This document shows positions 9,301-16,842 of a stretch of 64,000 nucleotides of DNA, one piece after another. The notes below the pieces were generated by a model. It saw nothing but the letters and a program-made list of their open reading frames with translations. It did no database searches and was not told where the DNA came from. A program made the translations under genes and the position numbers. Source of the stretch: CBDHHC01 sp050633205 (lineage in GTDB: Bacteria; Pseudomonadota; Alphaproteobacteria; Rhizobiales; CBDHHC01); NCBI GenBank assembly GCA_050633205.1, contig JBOEGA010000026.1, forward strand, positions 1 to 64,000. The letters are read 5' to 3'. How positions within the stretch are numbered: position 1 is the first letter of the stretch; every line of letters starts with the position of its first letter.

Positions 9301-11013
9301 ACTGAGATCAGCACCTGCCATTGTTGCACTATTCGCAGCCGTATATAACCTGTGTTTGATATCCAGCGAAACGTTGCCTGTGGGGTCTCCTGTGCTTTCT
9401 GCACCAGCAAAAATAACTCCATAATTGCTAAGGTTATTTGCAACAATCGTTACTTCATTTCCGGCAACAGTATTGCCTGTATTGTTGATGTCAGAGGCAT
9501 TGATAGTGATTGTATCACCTGCACCAAGCTCTCCTCCTCCATAATTAATAATAGTATCGGAATTGATTGTCAGAGAGGCCAGCTGGCTAATTACAATGCC
9601 CCTGTTTTTTAATGTTGCAGCATTAATTTTAATGCCTTCTGTGCCAGCAAGAACACCATCCCCCTCATTTCTAAACTCATCACTTATATTGAGAGCCAGC
9701 TTGCCAATAGCCTGAAAATTTCCTGCATTTTCTCCTGAGCGAGAGGATATGTTGATGTTACCACCAGAAACGACCGTTCCCCCCTGATTACTGACAAAGC
9801 CAGCTTCTACAATGAGATTAACATTTTCTGACAACTCTCCATCAGCATTGAGACCGGCAGCCAGCATAGCATCTTGCTTAAGTATCAAATCTGAGGTGCC
9901 TGTTTGCAGAACAAGTTGGCCTTTGGAAGCAGCAACTGATTTTTCGAGTAGAGTAATTCCCTTATTGGCCAGTATTTCCAGGCCTGTCTCTGACCAAACA
10001 GCCGTATCTTTAGCAAATGTAATTGAACTTTTCTTAGATTGAATGCTTATTCTGCCTTGTGAGCTTGCAGAGCCAAGAACAATTTTTCCACTAGCAGTCA
10101 GAGTAATTCCTCCGGAGCCAGCTGTCATTTGTTTGGGAGTGCGCATGCCCACGCCATTTTCAGTGCCGACAAAGGTAATTCTATTTGCATAGGCTCCGCC
10201 TAATAGACTGGAATCAATTCCAAATTCAGGTTTTCCAGAGCCATTATCTGCTTTTGCTTTAACTACTCTTTTGACATAATCAAAATCATTGCGCCCGGCA
10301 TATACTCCAATATCTTTACCGTGTATTGCGCCGTTAATAGCGACAGAGCGTGTCACAACATCAAAATAGTCCGTGCCGCGCGCATCGACCGCAAAGTCAC
10401 CGCCATCCCGCTTAGCCTGCTCAAATCTAATATCCCCGTCTTCTACTGAGAGGCCCAGAAGTTCACCTGTACTTTGATCCAGTACAGGCCTCCCTGTCGA
10501 AAGAGTTGCACGGGGTATATTATGAAATCCACACCCCTTACAGGTTATGCCATTTGGGTTTGCCAGGATAAACTGTGCTGATGGGCCAAAGACTTCAACA
10601 TAACCCTGTAAGTTAGAGCGATTGCCACTTGTAACCTCATTTAATATGATACGAGCACTTTTCCCCTGCAGCTGCTCATTGCCGAAGATAATCCCCCCAA
10701 GAGCTGACTGACCGTGCTTCGTACTGTTGTTAAGAACAGCGCCTCCCGTACTGACGTTAAAGTCAGTATATTTATTATGAGATACTCCAGCCTGATTGGG
10801 TTTTGCTATATCGACTACCGTTACGCCATTGTCTGCCGTGCCTACTATGGGCTGGTTCTGACGCGAAGCGTTGGTATCGGCTTTAATTTTTGATGCCTGA
10901 GCAAAAGAGGGAAGAATTGTGCTCATAAAGAATGATATTGCAGTTATGCAGGCTATTGCTCCACGAGCAATCTTATGCCTGGATACCAGAGTTGAGAATC
11001 CAATTCGTTTCAT
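3331..11013 (-). CDS. Large TpsA exoprotein (filamentous haemagglutinin/CdiA-like) with Hint domain and C-terminal tip
   Basis: This 2560-residue protein is probably exported by the TpsB encoded upstream. Residues 1-40 form a long signal peptide (basic start, hydrophobic core, FAQA). Residues from about 45 to 175 are the TPS domain, with NPNGI followed by TCKGCGF. A long beta-helix of haemagglutinin-like repeats follows. A KKDIIWLV module occurs in the middle. An AENN variant of the VENN pretoxin motif lies near residue 2039. A Hint (hedgehog/intein-type) autoprocessing domain runs from Cys2217 (CFVAGTLIWT) to about His2370-Asn2371. The last 187 residues form a tip unlike toxins I know: it has RRKVLK followed by a hydrophobic stretch (twin-arginine-like) and ends with a duplicated EVNSCE. 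The start has AGGAG 10 bases upstream. No immunity gene follows; an IS481 scrap does. Confidence 0.9.
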   Translation of the reverse strand: MKRIGFSTLVSRHKIARGAIACITAISFFMSTILPSFAQASKIKADTNASRQNQPIVGTADNGVTVVDIAKPNQAGVSHNKYTDFNVSTGGAVLNNSTKHGQSALGGIIFGNEQLQGKSARIILNEVTSGNRSNLQGYVEVFGPSAQFILANPNGITCKGCGFHNIPRATLSTGRPVLDQSTGELLGLSVEDGDIRFEQAKRDGGDFAVDARGTDYFDVVTRSVAINGAIHGKDIGVYAGRNDFDYVKRVVKAKADNGSGKPEFGIDSSLLGGAYANRITFVGTENGVGMRTPKQMTAGSGGITLTASGKIVLGSASSQGRISIQSKKSSITFAKDTAVWSETGLEILANKGITLLEKSVAASKGQLVLQTGTSDLILKQDAMLAAGLNADGELSENVNLIVEAGFVSNQGGTVVSGGNINISSRSGENAGNFQAIGKLALNISDEFRNEGDGVLAGTEGIKINAATLKNRGIVISQLASLTINSDTIINYGGGELGAGDTITINASDINNTGNTVAGNEVTIVANNLSNYGVIFAGAESTGDPTGNVSLDIKHRLYTAANSATMAGADLSINAESWNNHGGVGSEQGTVVADITGIFTNSGAVFSGERLEITAKGIHNRYAYTRSNPNGSEILSSGTLIINTSALHNEGNIKAGLLELNINSDHGVNRPDIGLPQVLAGEFGEGGPVAISGSLINKGVIYAAGQADLVLTGSLANEEGAEINSDHTLNLTAHNITNSGDITAAEFLNITAECNIQNHKKIFSENVLVVEAGGEVDNRNTIIGNGLLFLSAKDLSNSSGIGSKDGDIFLDVTEDLKNYQGVIYAGNNATIQVGNTLLNSRGEILAENQMLITGLAKSDDAKDLNDFGRTNSITNSSGIIQTFSGPLFIKATRVTNTRSNTNVGKETNQVSDETFDLGSGTTKHVRVREDSINEDNLTAPGQILSGSSMLIDATHVVNKYSLIASGGGDLTIIGETLENTALELRRTTDTTTTTTHSERYCATRILGICFDHDTHTYTHDEHDTDTEVIGYLASTITAKGGKVKGSHTEQIKNQQENIFGWEQLETNRLHSQTRGKQTMGGASLIQIGLPANSALKDFGRSGLIITSPNPDGSFVYESDPRFTDLGNFYGSDKFLERMDINPNDIQKRLGDAYVENRLVENQLINLTGNNILNGYTDTSDMMETLYDNAAEVAGDLKLTLGVALTAEQVAALKKDIIWLVAVEVDGKMVLAPKVYLTQKTAKETLVAGGAIIHGDQGTILSAGTIHNSGTISSGGDMHLEADHLKNLGGRIASIGDLTSFKVDEDGNVIAGIGLLENISGEISGNNVGIKATAIHNETTVTRNVYKNGYRERLNTTASITAKNDLALESDTNINSIGGDISAGNDATLVAGGDINIYAQQTESEFKTSFSSSGKDVEVNAGIAIAPLLGFGLIGFKDVDISGSRTTYNLTNKKSGVSAGGNLTIHADGATSIIGGDLSWGDDVLVSGNEGVTYGDVHDVQETTVSLKVETAGWAGVVNPWSNDVDKKSSRTEIKTVGTTLNGKNLTTQSKNGDVIVDGGTRIETDTKPVFVVPNGKLQFNAAKDVVITNTTTDESSFFWFHNNSKGASNETIIHATIINNEGGGIDTRQVKHVSVEYEQQPLTKDEQWTLDNYDNIQSMSDEEFERYIAPRGGASNSPLSIKEIKNLRNMSGNKFADHKQSILDRQFDNSIDKIAGDEGHQWIKQIAQNEDIEWTAVIAENRHWDDTSQGLSVVGTVVVTAVVTIVTFGAGSGVGVALGAAQGTVANAAIAAATHTLINTAVLSTINNQGNPVKILQELTSTETLAKVAISAVTAGATQAILPQVLDTLGASATQLQANGLDKIPAQIIEASVTNTTRAIISASATTLIAGGKFEDHLVDNLKTAGINTVATVGATAIGDAYHAGDIGEVVHYGAHAALGCAVGQLASKDCVGGAVGAVAGEFIADRIQSAAEDKILEKVEALANGEISPSELAAAIKEQTNDKEFENTTIQIARIGGAISAAAIGHDATVGAMTGGNAAENNALCGGLCLAALAGVVIGYVLAEGDGDPVEGVRKVGAGDDSVSELTEAGVQGAITLAAEQFPDETQAVLELLSVPGVYIDAVVKYVDDETGNVVSKHWNELDEETQQKLAGGGKIISLFIGAAGVGKIASLAQKTRLGKKASKIVGNKKRPDGSRDVSHNSHDNKGGPNANDLSKCFVAGTLIWTSKGMKPIEEIKVGDLVVSRDEHTKQTVFKPVVELFRRNSDHILHLTLEHQNGSSEIFQTTKDHPFYVPGEGFIKAGDLKIGQAIVSGIGVENEYLHLASTSNKGQSSVLRVSSMKVENKQKKVYNFEVADTHTYFVGKTRAWVHNNNGCEILDRKELPDGNIEITRRRVSEDGSSWVDEKVIEDANGNAVSKPEIVNKGGKDTRQTSETGILVDADEKAELARKRAKDQTTIVDPEAQFRLITALAGSSITRRKVLKVVVPAIGYGALISVTAQKCSKGCSPPVNIDKPELDFTPPPTDLQEVGAPEQLQSIDPSVFEPEVNSCESEVNSCEPK

Positions 11014-11076
11014 TTAGAAACACTCCTAATATGAATAACAATTCTACCAAATCAGATCCCCATCTATCGGTAGTGT

Positions 11077-11643
11077 TTATGAACTTTTTTTGCCCTTAGG
11101 CAGATCTTTCTTTTTCATGGCTTGGTAGGCTTTCGTTAATCCGTTAAGGGAAAATTTAATGTTCACATTTTTCCCGTTTAGTAAGCGAATTCGTCCAAAA
11201 CCATTCTTTCCATTATTGAGAGATTTTACGATTTCTGATGTCAGTAATGCCTGTATCCAGCAGCCGGACTTGTTACAGTTTCTGTATCGAAGTGTGATCA
11301 CTTTTTCTTTGTCAATTTGCAGTCCAAAGCCTTTTGGAAGATATACATCCAGTGGTGCTATAATTGTAATGACTGGTTCTTTTTTCTTTTTCACCACAAT
11401 TTCAGAAATGGATATTGTAAGCAGGTTGATTACTTTTTTTCCCTGCTTTGCCTGGGCGATCTGAACGACTTCACAGTTTTCTGCTTTTCTGGATTTTTTG
11501 GGAGTTACACAGCGGTAAAACCAATTGCCAAACTGCTGAATATGGACTTTCGCATCCTGTTTAGATGAAGCTTTCTTTTTTGCAGCCTGAACGGTTGATA
11601 CCGAAAATATCAACAATATACTTATAAGAACTAACGAACGCAT
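11077..11643 (-). CDS. Invasion-associated locus B (IalB) family periplasmic protein
   Basis: This 188-residue protein has a cleavable signal peptide (about residues 1-20, VQAA). The IalB pattern is visible: FGNWFYRC near the start, CEVVQIAQ, the middle IIAPLDVYLPKGFGLQID, then RYRNCNKSGCW with paired cysteines, and a C-terminal FSLNGLTKAYQAM. IalB proteins of Bartonella and Brucella relatives are periplasmic or envelope proteins linked to host-cell entry; their molecular task is unclear. AGGGAG lies 8 bases before the ATG. It sits between the two tpsA genes in one minus-strand run, suggesting co-expression with the secretion system. A paralogue at 30001-30594 sits next to the other adhesin. 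Confidence 0.87.
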   Translation of the reverse strand: MRSLVLISILLIFSVSTVQAAKKKASSKQDAKVHIQQFGNWFYRCVTPKKSRKAENCEVVQIAQAKQGKKVINLLTISISEIVVKKKKEPVITIIAPLDVYLPKGFGLQIDKEKVITLRYRNCNKSGCWIQALLTSEIVKSLNNGKNGFGRIRLLNGKNVNIKFSLNGLTKAYQAMKKKDLPKGKKSS

Positions 11644-11714
11644 TTTATATACTCCCTGACACTGAACTTGTTTTGATTTTTTTATATTAAAAACGACATA
11701 TGGATGGCCTAAGC

Positions 11715-12800
11715 TTATTCGGTTTTTACGATTTTTCTTTTCTTAAGGTATACTCTGGGAACAGAAACTTTTTTTCCTGCGATTTTTTTAGTTACAAACC
11801 AGATTATATCTTTGCGCAATTTCGATACCTGATCTGCGGTTAATGCAATACCTGGTGTAAGTTTTAATTCCCCTACTGCTTCCTGAGCATTTCTGTATAA
11901 TGCATCGATTGCGGCATCAGTATCCGTATATCCGAAGAGCAAGCGCTTGTTTGATTTGTCAAAAATTCTGGCAATTGCTTTGCGGTTTCCCTCATATAAG
12001 TCATTAAGGCGTTTTTGGTTATTTTCCAGGTTAATGCTCGTATAACCCAACCCTGAACGGATAACTGGAGGTTGATGAATAACCAGTTTGCCTTCATTGG
12101 TCAGGGTGAAGTTATTTGCAACTGAACTGTTTACGGGGAGCTGAACACCAACATTGCCTGCAGATCCTTCAAGAAATATTTTGTTTCTTGTGGCTCCACC
12201 AAGTTGACCTGTATCTATTCTGGTTTGATCCGGGTACACATCCGTTGAAACTTCGTCGGAGGGGCGTTGCAGAATTCCATAAATACCAAATACTGGTCTT
12301 TCAATTGTGAGAGTAGCCTGGGGAACATTTCTGAACCCACATCCTTTGCAGGTTATACCATTGGGATTTGCCAAAACCACATAGGCTTCCTGACCCGCAA
12401 CCTCAATATCTCCGGTCAGGTTAGAGCTGCCTGAACCGGTAACTTCATTCAAAATTAATGCCGCTGATTGATTGTTCAGGTTAGAGTTTCCCTGAATTTC
12501 ACCTGCAAGTTCTGTTTGAGTATTTGCCGTACTGTTGTTCAGGATCAGCCCTTTAGGGCCAACATTGAAATTTGAATATACGTTATGGGATATGCCGGCA
12601 GCATTTGGTTGTGTAATATTAACAATCGGTGTTCCGTTATCTGTATTGATAATATCAGGCTGAGTAGTCGTTGCGGCATTTGTATCGACTGTTACTGTCT
12701 GCGCCAGAGCTCCATTAGTGGGCATTAACAGAGCCAGGCCAAAAAACATATAAATATAAAATTTTTCTGATTTTGCAGATCTAAGCTTATCCATATACAT
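11715..12800 (-). CDS. Miniature TpsA: TPS domain joined to a KDIIWFV module, no repeats
   Basis: The protein has about 361 residues. A signal peptide ends near ALAQ. The TPS domain follows, with ISHNVYSNFNV, LILNNS and NPNGITCKGCGF, all closely similar to the large TpsA. Instead of thousands of repeat residues, it runs into a C-terminal block (LFGYTDTDAAIDALY, then LKLTPGIALTADQVSKLRKD) that is also found in mid-protein in the large TpsA. It therefore looks like an internally deleted copy. A GTG lies 9 bases upstream, but AGAAAG placed 8 bases before the ATG at 12800 favours the latter. The frame is intact, so it may act as a short surface protein or as a competitor for TpsB. It lies 29 bases after tpsB. 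Confidence 0.85.
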   Translation of the reverse strand: MYMDKLRSAKSEKFYIYMFFGLALLMPTNGALAQTVTVDTNAATTTQPDIINTDNGTPIVNITQPNAAGISHNVYSNFNVGPKGLILNNSTANTQTELAGEIQGNSNLNNQSAALILNEVTGSGSSNLTGDIEVAGQEAYVVLANPNGITCKGCGFRNVPQATLTIERPVFGIYGILQRPSDEVSTDVYPDQTRIDTGQLGGATRNKIFLEGSAGNVGVQLPVNSSVANNFTLTNEGKLVIHQPPVIRSGLGYTSINLENNQKRLNDLYEGNRKAIARIFDKSNKRLLFGYTDTDAAIDALYRNAQEAVGELKLTPGIALTADQVSKLRKDIIWFVTKKIAGKKVSVPRVYLKKRKIVKTE

Positions 12801-12829
12801 TGAATTCACTTTCTAAATTACAGTAATTA

Positions 12830-14593
12830 TTACCAGTGCAATTTGATGCCAGCCTGAAATCGGAATACATCATCTTTTTTTAGTATCGAAGGAGCTTCAA
12901 GAGCTTTCTCCCAAACAGCTTCTCCAAATAACATTCCGCCGCTAAGGCGAATACCGCCAGCTACGCCGCTCAACATTGCACCATCAGCAAGTGTATCCTC
13001 ATTGCCTTTAAGCCAGCCAACATCGTAAGCTGCAAAAAGCTGTGCACTGCCGAGTAATTTTTTCATTTCTTTTGATTGAATTGAGAGAGGAATATTCCAA
13101 CTCAGTTCATTGCGAATATAGGCGCCGGTGTTAGCATTTACGCTCTGATCTCGAAATCCGCGTACTGAGTATTGACCGCCAATACCAATTTGCTCTGTGC
13201 TATATAATTCATCAGGTGACCATTGCCCTTGAGCAGAGACGTTCCATACAAAATTTTGCGTACCCACTTTAATTGGTTTTATATATTTGACTGAGGCCTT
13301 AAATTTTGTAAATTCCGCTTTCTGTTTAATTTCTCCTGAAGGAACGTCAATATCTTCATCTTTGAGCGACCCAAACATTGGAGCACCCCAAAGTCCGCTT
13401 ACTGAAAAGTCAGCCAGACCTCTCATAAAGTGGGTGCTATGAGAAAGTCGTACACCAATTATATTCAGTTTCCGACTCTGGTTGCTGATTTTAACACCTT
13501 CGATAAAATTTTCATTTTCCTTGAAGTTGATAAAACTGGCAAATCGGGTTTTACTGACCTGATCCCTATGAAGTACATAATCCCACTCAGCAAGGTAGTT
13601 GTAGCTCTTGCCACTGCTTTCAAAGGCTTCACCGGCGCCTTGAATAGTACTTAGGTAATCAAAGTAACTTGCTGAAAATAAAAATGTGGAGTACCCAAAG
13701 GGAATAGATACATTACCGGAATATTCTTCACTTGATTTCCCATCAGCAAAGGGCTTGCTTGTTGTATGATTAAATGTCCATCCATCATACAGGCCAAAAA
13801 TATCATCTACGCGAACATTAACTCCAGCACGTAATTTACCAGTAGCACTACCGCCAAAATCATCGATAGTCGAAGTTACAATTGGCCATTTACTTTTTTT
13901 TGTTTCAACCTGAATTTTACTGTCACCATCTTGTGTCCCCGGTAAAATTCTAATTTTTGCATCATGTGTAGGTAATCTGTTTATTTGATCAAGTCCCTGC
14001 TCAATATCACGAATAAATAAACGTTTTCCAACTATCTGCGGGAATGCAGTATTTCTGTTTTGTCTGGGTTTTCCATTTTCAACTATGGTAAGATCTTCTG
14101 TTCGCCCCTCTACGACTTTAATTAGTAATCTGCCACTGGAAATATCCTGTGCAGGAGGAAATGCCCTTGTGGTTACATAGCCTTGCTTTATGTACCAGTT
14201 CGTTATGGCACGAGCTATGGAAAGAATATCAACAACAGTAATACATTTTCCCACATAAGGAGCCTTAACTTTTTTCTGGAGCTCTTTTGTTAAAAGTTCA
14301 GCGCCTTCAAACTCAATCTGGCTAACCCTGATGCATACCTTGCTCTGGTTCTTTGGTATGTCTTTCAATTTTTTACGTTCACCAGGAGGGGCAGCCGTTT
14401 TACGCAGTTCTTCTAATTCCTGAGATCGCCTTTGTTCCTGCTGCTGAAGAATCTGTTTTTGCTGCCTAATTGCATTCTGCAGATCCTGTTGTGTTTGTGC
14501 TTTTGCAATATTGCTATATGCAGTCACGACAAGTAATGAAAGAAAGCCGGCTTTAATCCAGCATTCGTATATACAAAAAACTTTGCGACGCAT
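12830..14593 (-). CDS. TpsB outer-membrane transporter (ShlB/FhaC/HecB family)
   Basis: This 587-residue protein is the outer-membrane pore that exports TpsA partners. Visible parts in order: signal peptide (about 1-32), a Gln/Glu-rich coiled segment (33-75), a POTRA-2 domain (CIRVSQIEFEGAELL through GRLLIKVVEGR), then a beta-barrel with the conserved VRGF (YSVRGFRDQSVN) motif of the plug/L6 loop and the final strand FRFQAGIKLHW. Length is normal. It is the first gene of the minus-strand cluster, 29 bases before the miniature tpsA. Both TpsA proteins carry the same TPS motifs, so both may use it. Confidence 0.93.
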   Translation of the reverse strand: MRRKVFCIYECWIKAGFLSLLVVTAYSNIAKAQTQQDLQNAIRQQKQILQQQEQRRSQELEELRKTAAPPGERKKLKDIPKNQSKVCIRVSQIEFEGAELLTKELQKKVKAPYVGKCITVVDILSIARAITNWYIKQGYVTTRAFPPAQDISSGRLLIKVVEGRTEDLTIVENGKPRQNRNTAFPQIVGKRLFIRDIEQGLDQINRLPTHDAKIRILPGTQDGDSKIQVETKKSKWPIVTSTIDDFGGSATGKLRAGVNVRVDDIFGLYDGWTFNHTTSKPFADGKSSEEYSGNVSIPFGYSTFLFSASYFDYLSTIQGAGEAFESSGKSYNYLAEWDYVLHRDQVSKTRFASFINFKENENFIEGVKISNQSRKLNIIGVRLSHSTHFMRGLADFSVSGLWGAPMFGSLKDEDIDVPSGEIKQKAEFTKFKASVKYIKPIKVGTQNFVWNVSAQGQWSPDELYSTEQIGIGGQYSVRGFRDQSVNANTGAYIRNELSWNIPLSIQSKEMKKLLGSAQLFAAYDVGWLKGNEDTLADGAMLSGVAGGIRLSGGMLFGEAVWEKALEAPSILKKDDVFRFQAGIKLHW

Positions 14594-15163
14594 TTTACCG
14601 TACTCTATTTGATTGTAGTTACACCTACGTTTTTATTTGCAATAATGAGGATTACTGATAATTGTGTTTAAAGGTGTAGGCTGCACGACAGTGTTTTCAA
14701 AAATACGGTATTTCTAATGATTTGATTTTTTGGACAGACAACTCCTTAAGAGCTGTTGGCAGGAATGTAATTTCTGAAAAATACATTTCGATGGTGGAAT
14801 ATGCAAAATTTGTTATTTTTTATAGTAATGCTTACTGAAATGTCATTCATTATTAAATTTTACTTTCAAAAATGGGTGATATTTTTTATGTCCGTATACT
14901 TCCCTACAAGTTAACTGTGCATTTAGATGAAAGTATAATCCATTTTTTTAGAAAATTGTTCTTTTATTTACATAATAAGTAGATTTATTTTTGAAATGTG
15001 GCATGAATATGATGAGGGTGTGATCTGTGTTATACAGATTGTAGGTTCAACCAGGATGAGGTAGATGAAACAAGTTACGACAGAATTCATGCTAACTGAA
15101 ACTTGTTAGATCTGCGGTTGTCTTTTTTGAGGAGGCGTAGACTGTCACTTCATTTTCCAATTA
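14594..15163. other. AT-rich intergenic region upstream of tpsB
   Basis: There is no credible ORF in these 570 bases. They hold the promoter side of tpsB and the 3' side of xdhC. A possible minus-strand promoter (TTGCAA and TACAAT separated by 19 bases) lies about 20-50 bases before tpsB; it is weak evidence. No clear hairpin terminator for xdhC was seen. Confidence 0.4.
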
Positions 15164-16192
15164 TCAGCATAATTGAACTTCCTGTAGTTTTCCCTGGTTA
15201 AATCCATGTACTGCAGTACTATCTCTTTTCGTTTTTATAATATCTGCAATAATAGATATAGCCAGATCTGCCGGAGATTTTGTATGTTCTACAAGGCCAA
15301 TGGGTGCTCTTATTTTTTGTATATCAGATTGAACTACATTCTGAGCAAGCAGAGCATCTGATCTTTTATTATGTGTCTTATGACTTCCCAAGCAGCCCAG
15401 ATATAAAATGTTTTTTCTTAACAACGGGGCAATAAGTGGAACCTCATAATCCAAGTCATGAAAAAGAAAGATGATCGCAGTCGATGCATCGACGTATTCA
15501 ATTTCATGCTGATGAGAATTTATAATTTGCCTCGCATTTACACCTTCTTCCAGGCATTGACGAACCAATAAGATATCTGGTGTATGGATCTGTACATCCA
15601 TGCCACAAATAACTCCATGTTGTGCTAACAATAATGCAGCTGGATCTGTCCCCAGTATTACCAGTTTTACAGGTGGAATATAAACTCTTTGAAATGCTAT
15701 GCCGTCAAAACTGGTTTGATGAATGTTTGAAAAATCAGATTTTTTCAAGCTGGATATACCATATTTGGTATTTATTTTTAAAGAGAATGGTTGCCTCTTC
15801 TGGTAGTATATGGTCGCTTGCCTCGCAAGTTCCATGTCAAATTCCTGATCAAAATATAAGTCCACCCCACTGCCACATGGCAGGGTTATATCTATAAAAC
15901 GGGAATCTTTGCCATAGCGGATAAAATTATTTCTTCCAGTTTTCAATGCCTCCTGAGATTGCAAAATAATTTCACTGCGAAGACAACCATCTGCGATATG
16001 CCCAAAATAACTACCATCCTCACCGACAAGCATTTGTGCACCAATCTGTCGTGGTGAAGAACCATGAGAATTTACAAGTGTTACCAGGACTGATTTTTTA
16101 CCCCTGAGCATCCAGTTATACATAACAGGGAGTACATTGTCTGTATCAACTGACTGGTTCTTATATTCAAATTGATACCTCTTACCAAGCAT
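15164..16192 (-). CDS. XdhC/CoxI-family molybdenum cofactor maturation protein
   Basis: XdhC-type proteins bind the molybdenum cofactor, help its sulfuration and insert it into xanthine dehydrogenase or CO-dehydrogenase-like enzymes in the cytoplasm. The N-terminal XdhC_CoxI domain shows LVTLVNSHGSSPRQIGAQM and GCLRSEI; the C-terminal Rossmann domain starts at KLVILGTDPAALLLA. An upstream ATG at 16222 is in frame, but AGGA lies 5 bases before the ATG at 16192, so I prefer the shorter form (342 residues). It is divergent from coxSLM across a palindrome-rich promoter and very likely matures that enzyme. Confidence 0.85.
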   Translation of the reverse strand: MLGKRYQFEYKNQSVDTDNVLPVMYNWMLRGKKSVLVTLVNSHGSSPRQIGAQMLVGEDGSYFGHIADGCLRSEIILQSQEALKTGRNNFIRYGKDSRFIDITLPCGSGVDLYFDQEFDMELARQATIYYQKRQPFSLKINTKYGISSLKKSDFSNIHQTSFDGIAFQRVYIPPVKLVILGTDPAALLLAQHGVICGMDVQIHTPDILLVRQCLEEGVNARQIINSHQHEIEYVDASTAIIFLFHDLDYEVPLIAPLLRKNILYLGCLGSHKTHNKRSDALLAQNVVQSDIQKIRAPIGLVEHTKSPADLAISIIADIIKTKRDSTAVHGFNQGKLQEVQLC

Positions 16193-16292
16193 TTTGTTCC
16201 TCATATATATGTTTATAGTCATATTTATTTAATTTTATGCTTTGGTCAATTGAGAACGCATAGTCCAATAGTATAATTATAAAAATATAAAA

Positions 16293-16339
16293 ATGATATT
16301 GACATATCATATAAATATTATGATCATCATATATATGAT
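16293..16339. promoter_or_regulatory. Cluster of three ATCAT/ATGAT palindromes between xdhC and coxS
   Basis: Three inverted repeats share the half-site ATGATA/TATCAT: ATGATA-N6-TATCAT at 16293-16310, ATCATA-N7-TATGAT at 16306-16324, and the perfect 14-mer ATCATATATATGAT at 16326-16339. The first encloses TTGACA, a consensus -35 element on the plus strand. A repressor or activator bound here could control xdhC and coxSLM together. Confidence 0.55.
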
Positions 16340-16362
16340 AGTCAGCATGAAATGAGGAAGCT

Positions 16363-16842
16363 GTGGCAGCAAGTAATATTAGATTAAGCGTTGATGGCAA
16401 GCTGTTAAACGCGTCTGTTGAACCTCGAAAACTTCTGGTTCAGGCACTCCGAGAAGACTTTAAGTGTTCTTCTCCCCACATTGGTTGTGAAACAGGAAGG
16501 TGTGGTGCCTGCACTGTTCTGCTTAACGGGCATGCAGTTAAATCCTGTATGGTTCTGGCAGTTCAGGCAGATGACGGTGAGGTGATAACAGCAGCCGGTC
16601 TGGAGCAATCAGAAGGCCTGAATCCATTACAGCAAGCTTTTCAGAATAATCATGCCCTGCAATGTGGTTACTGCACTTCAGGTATGCTTTGTGCTGCAAC
16701 TGATCTTCTGGAAAATACACCGGAACCTTCTGAAAAAGACATAAGGGAAGCGATGAGGGGTAATCTTTGCAGATGTACAGGATACTCACATATTGTTGAC
16801 GCTATCACTGAGGCAAGTCAATCCCAGGGAGAAAAGGCATGA
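16363..16842 (+). CDS. Mo-hydroxylase small subunit, two [2Fe-2S] clusters (CoxS-like)
   Basis: This 159-residue subunit passes electrons from the molybdenum centre to FAD. The plant-type ferredoxin cluster is held by C42, C47, C50 and C62 (GCETGRCGACTV). The second cluster has C101, C104, C136 and C138 (QCGYCTSGM and NLCRCTGY). Start is GTG with AGGA 7-10 bases upstream. The stop overlaps the next ATG (ATGA). It is the first gene of a six-gene run. Confidence 0.93.
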   Translation: MAASNIRLSVDGKLLNASVEPRKLLVQALREDFKCSSPHIGCETGRCGACTVLLNGHAVKSCMVLAVQADDGEVITAAGLEQSEGLNPLQQAFQNNHALQCGYCTSGMLCAATDLLENTPEPSEKDIREAMRGNLCRCTGYSHIVDAITEASQSQGEKA

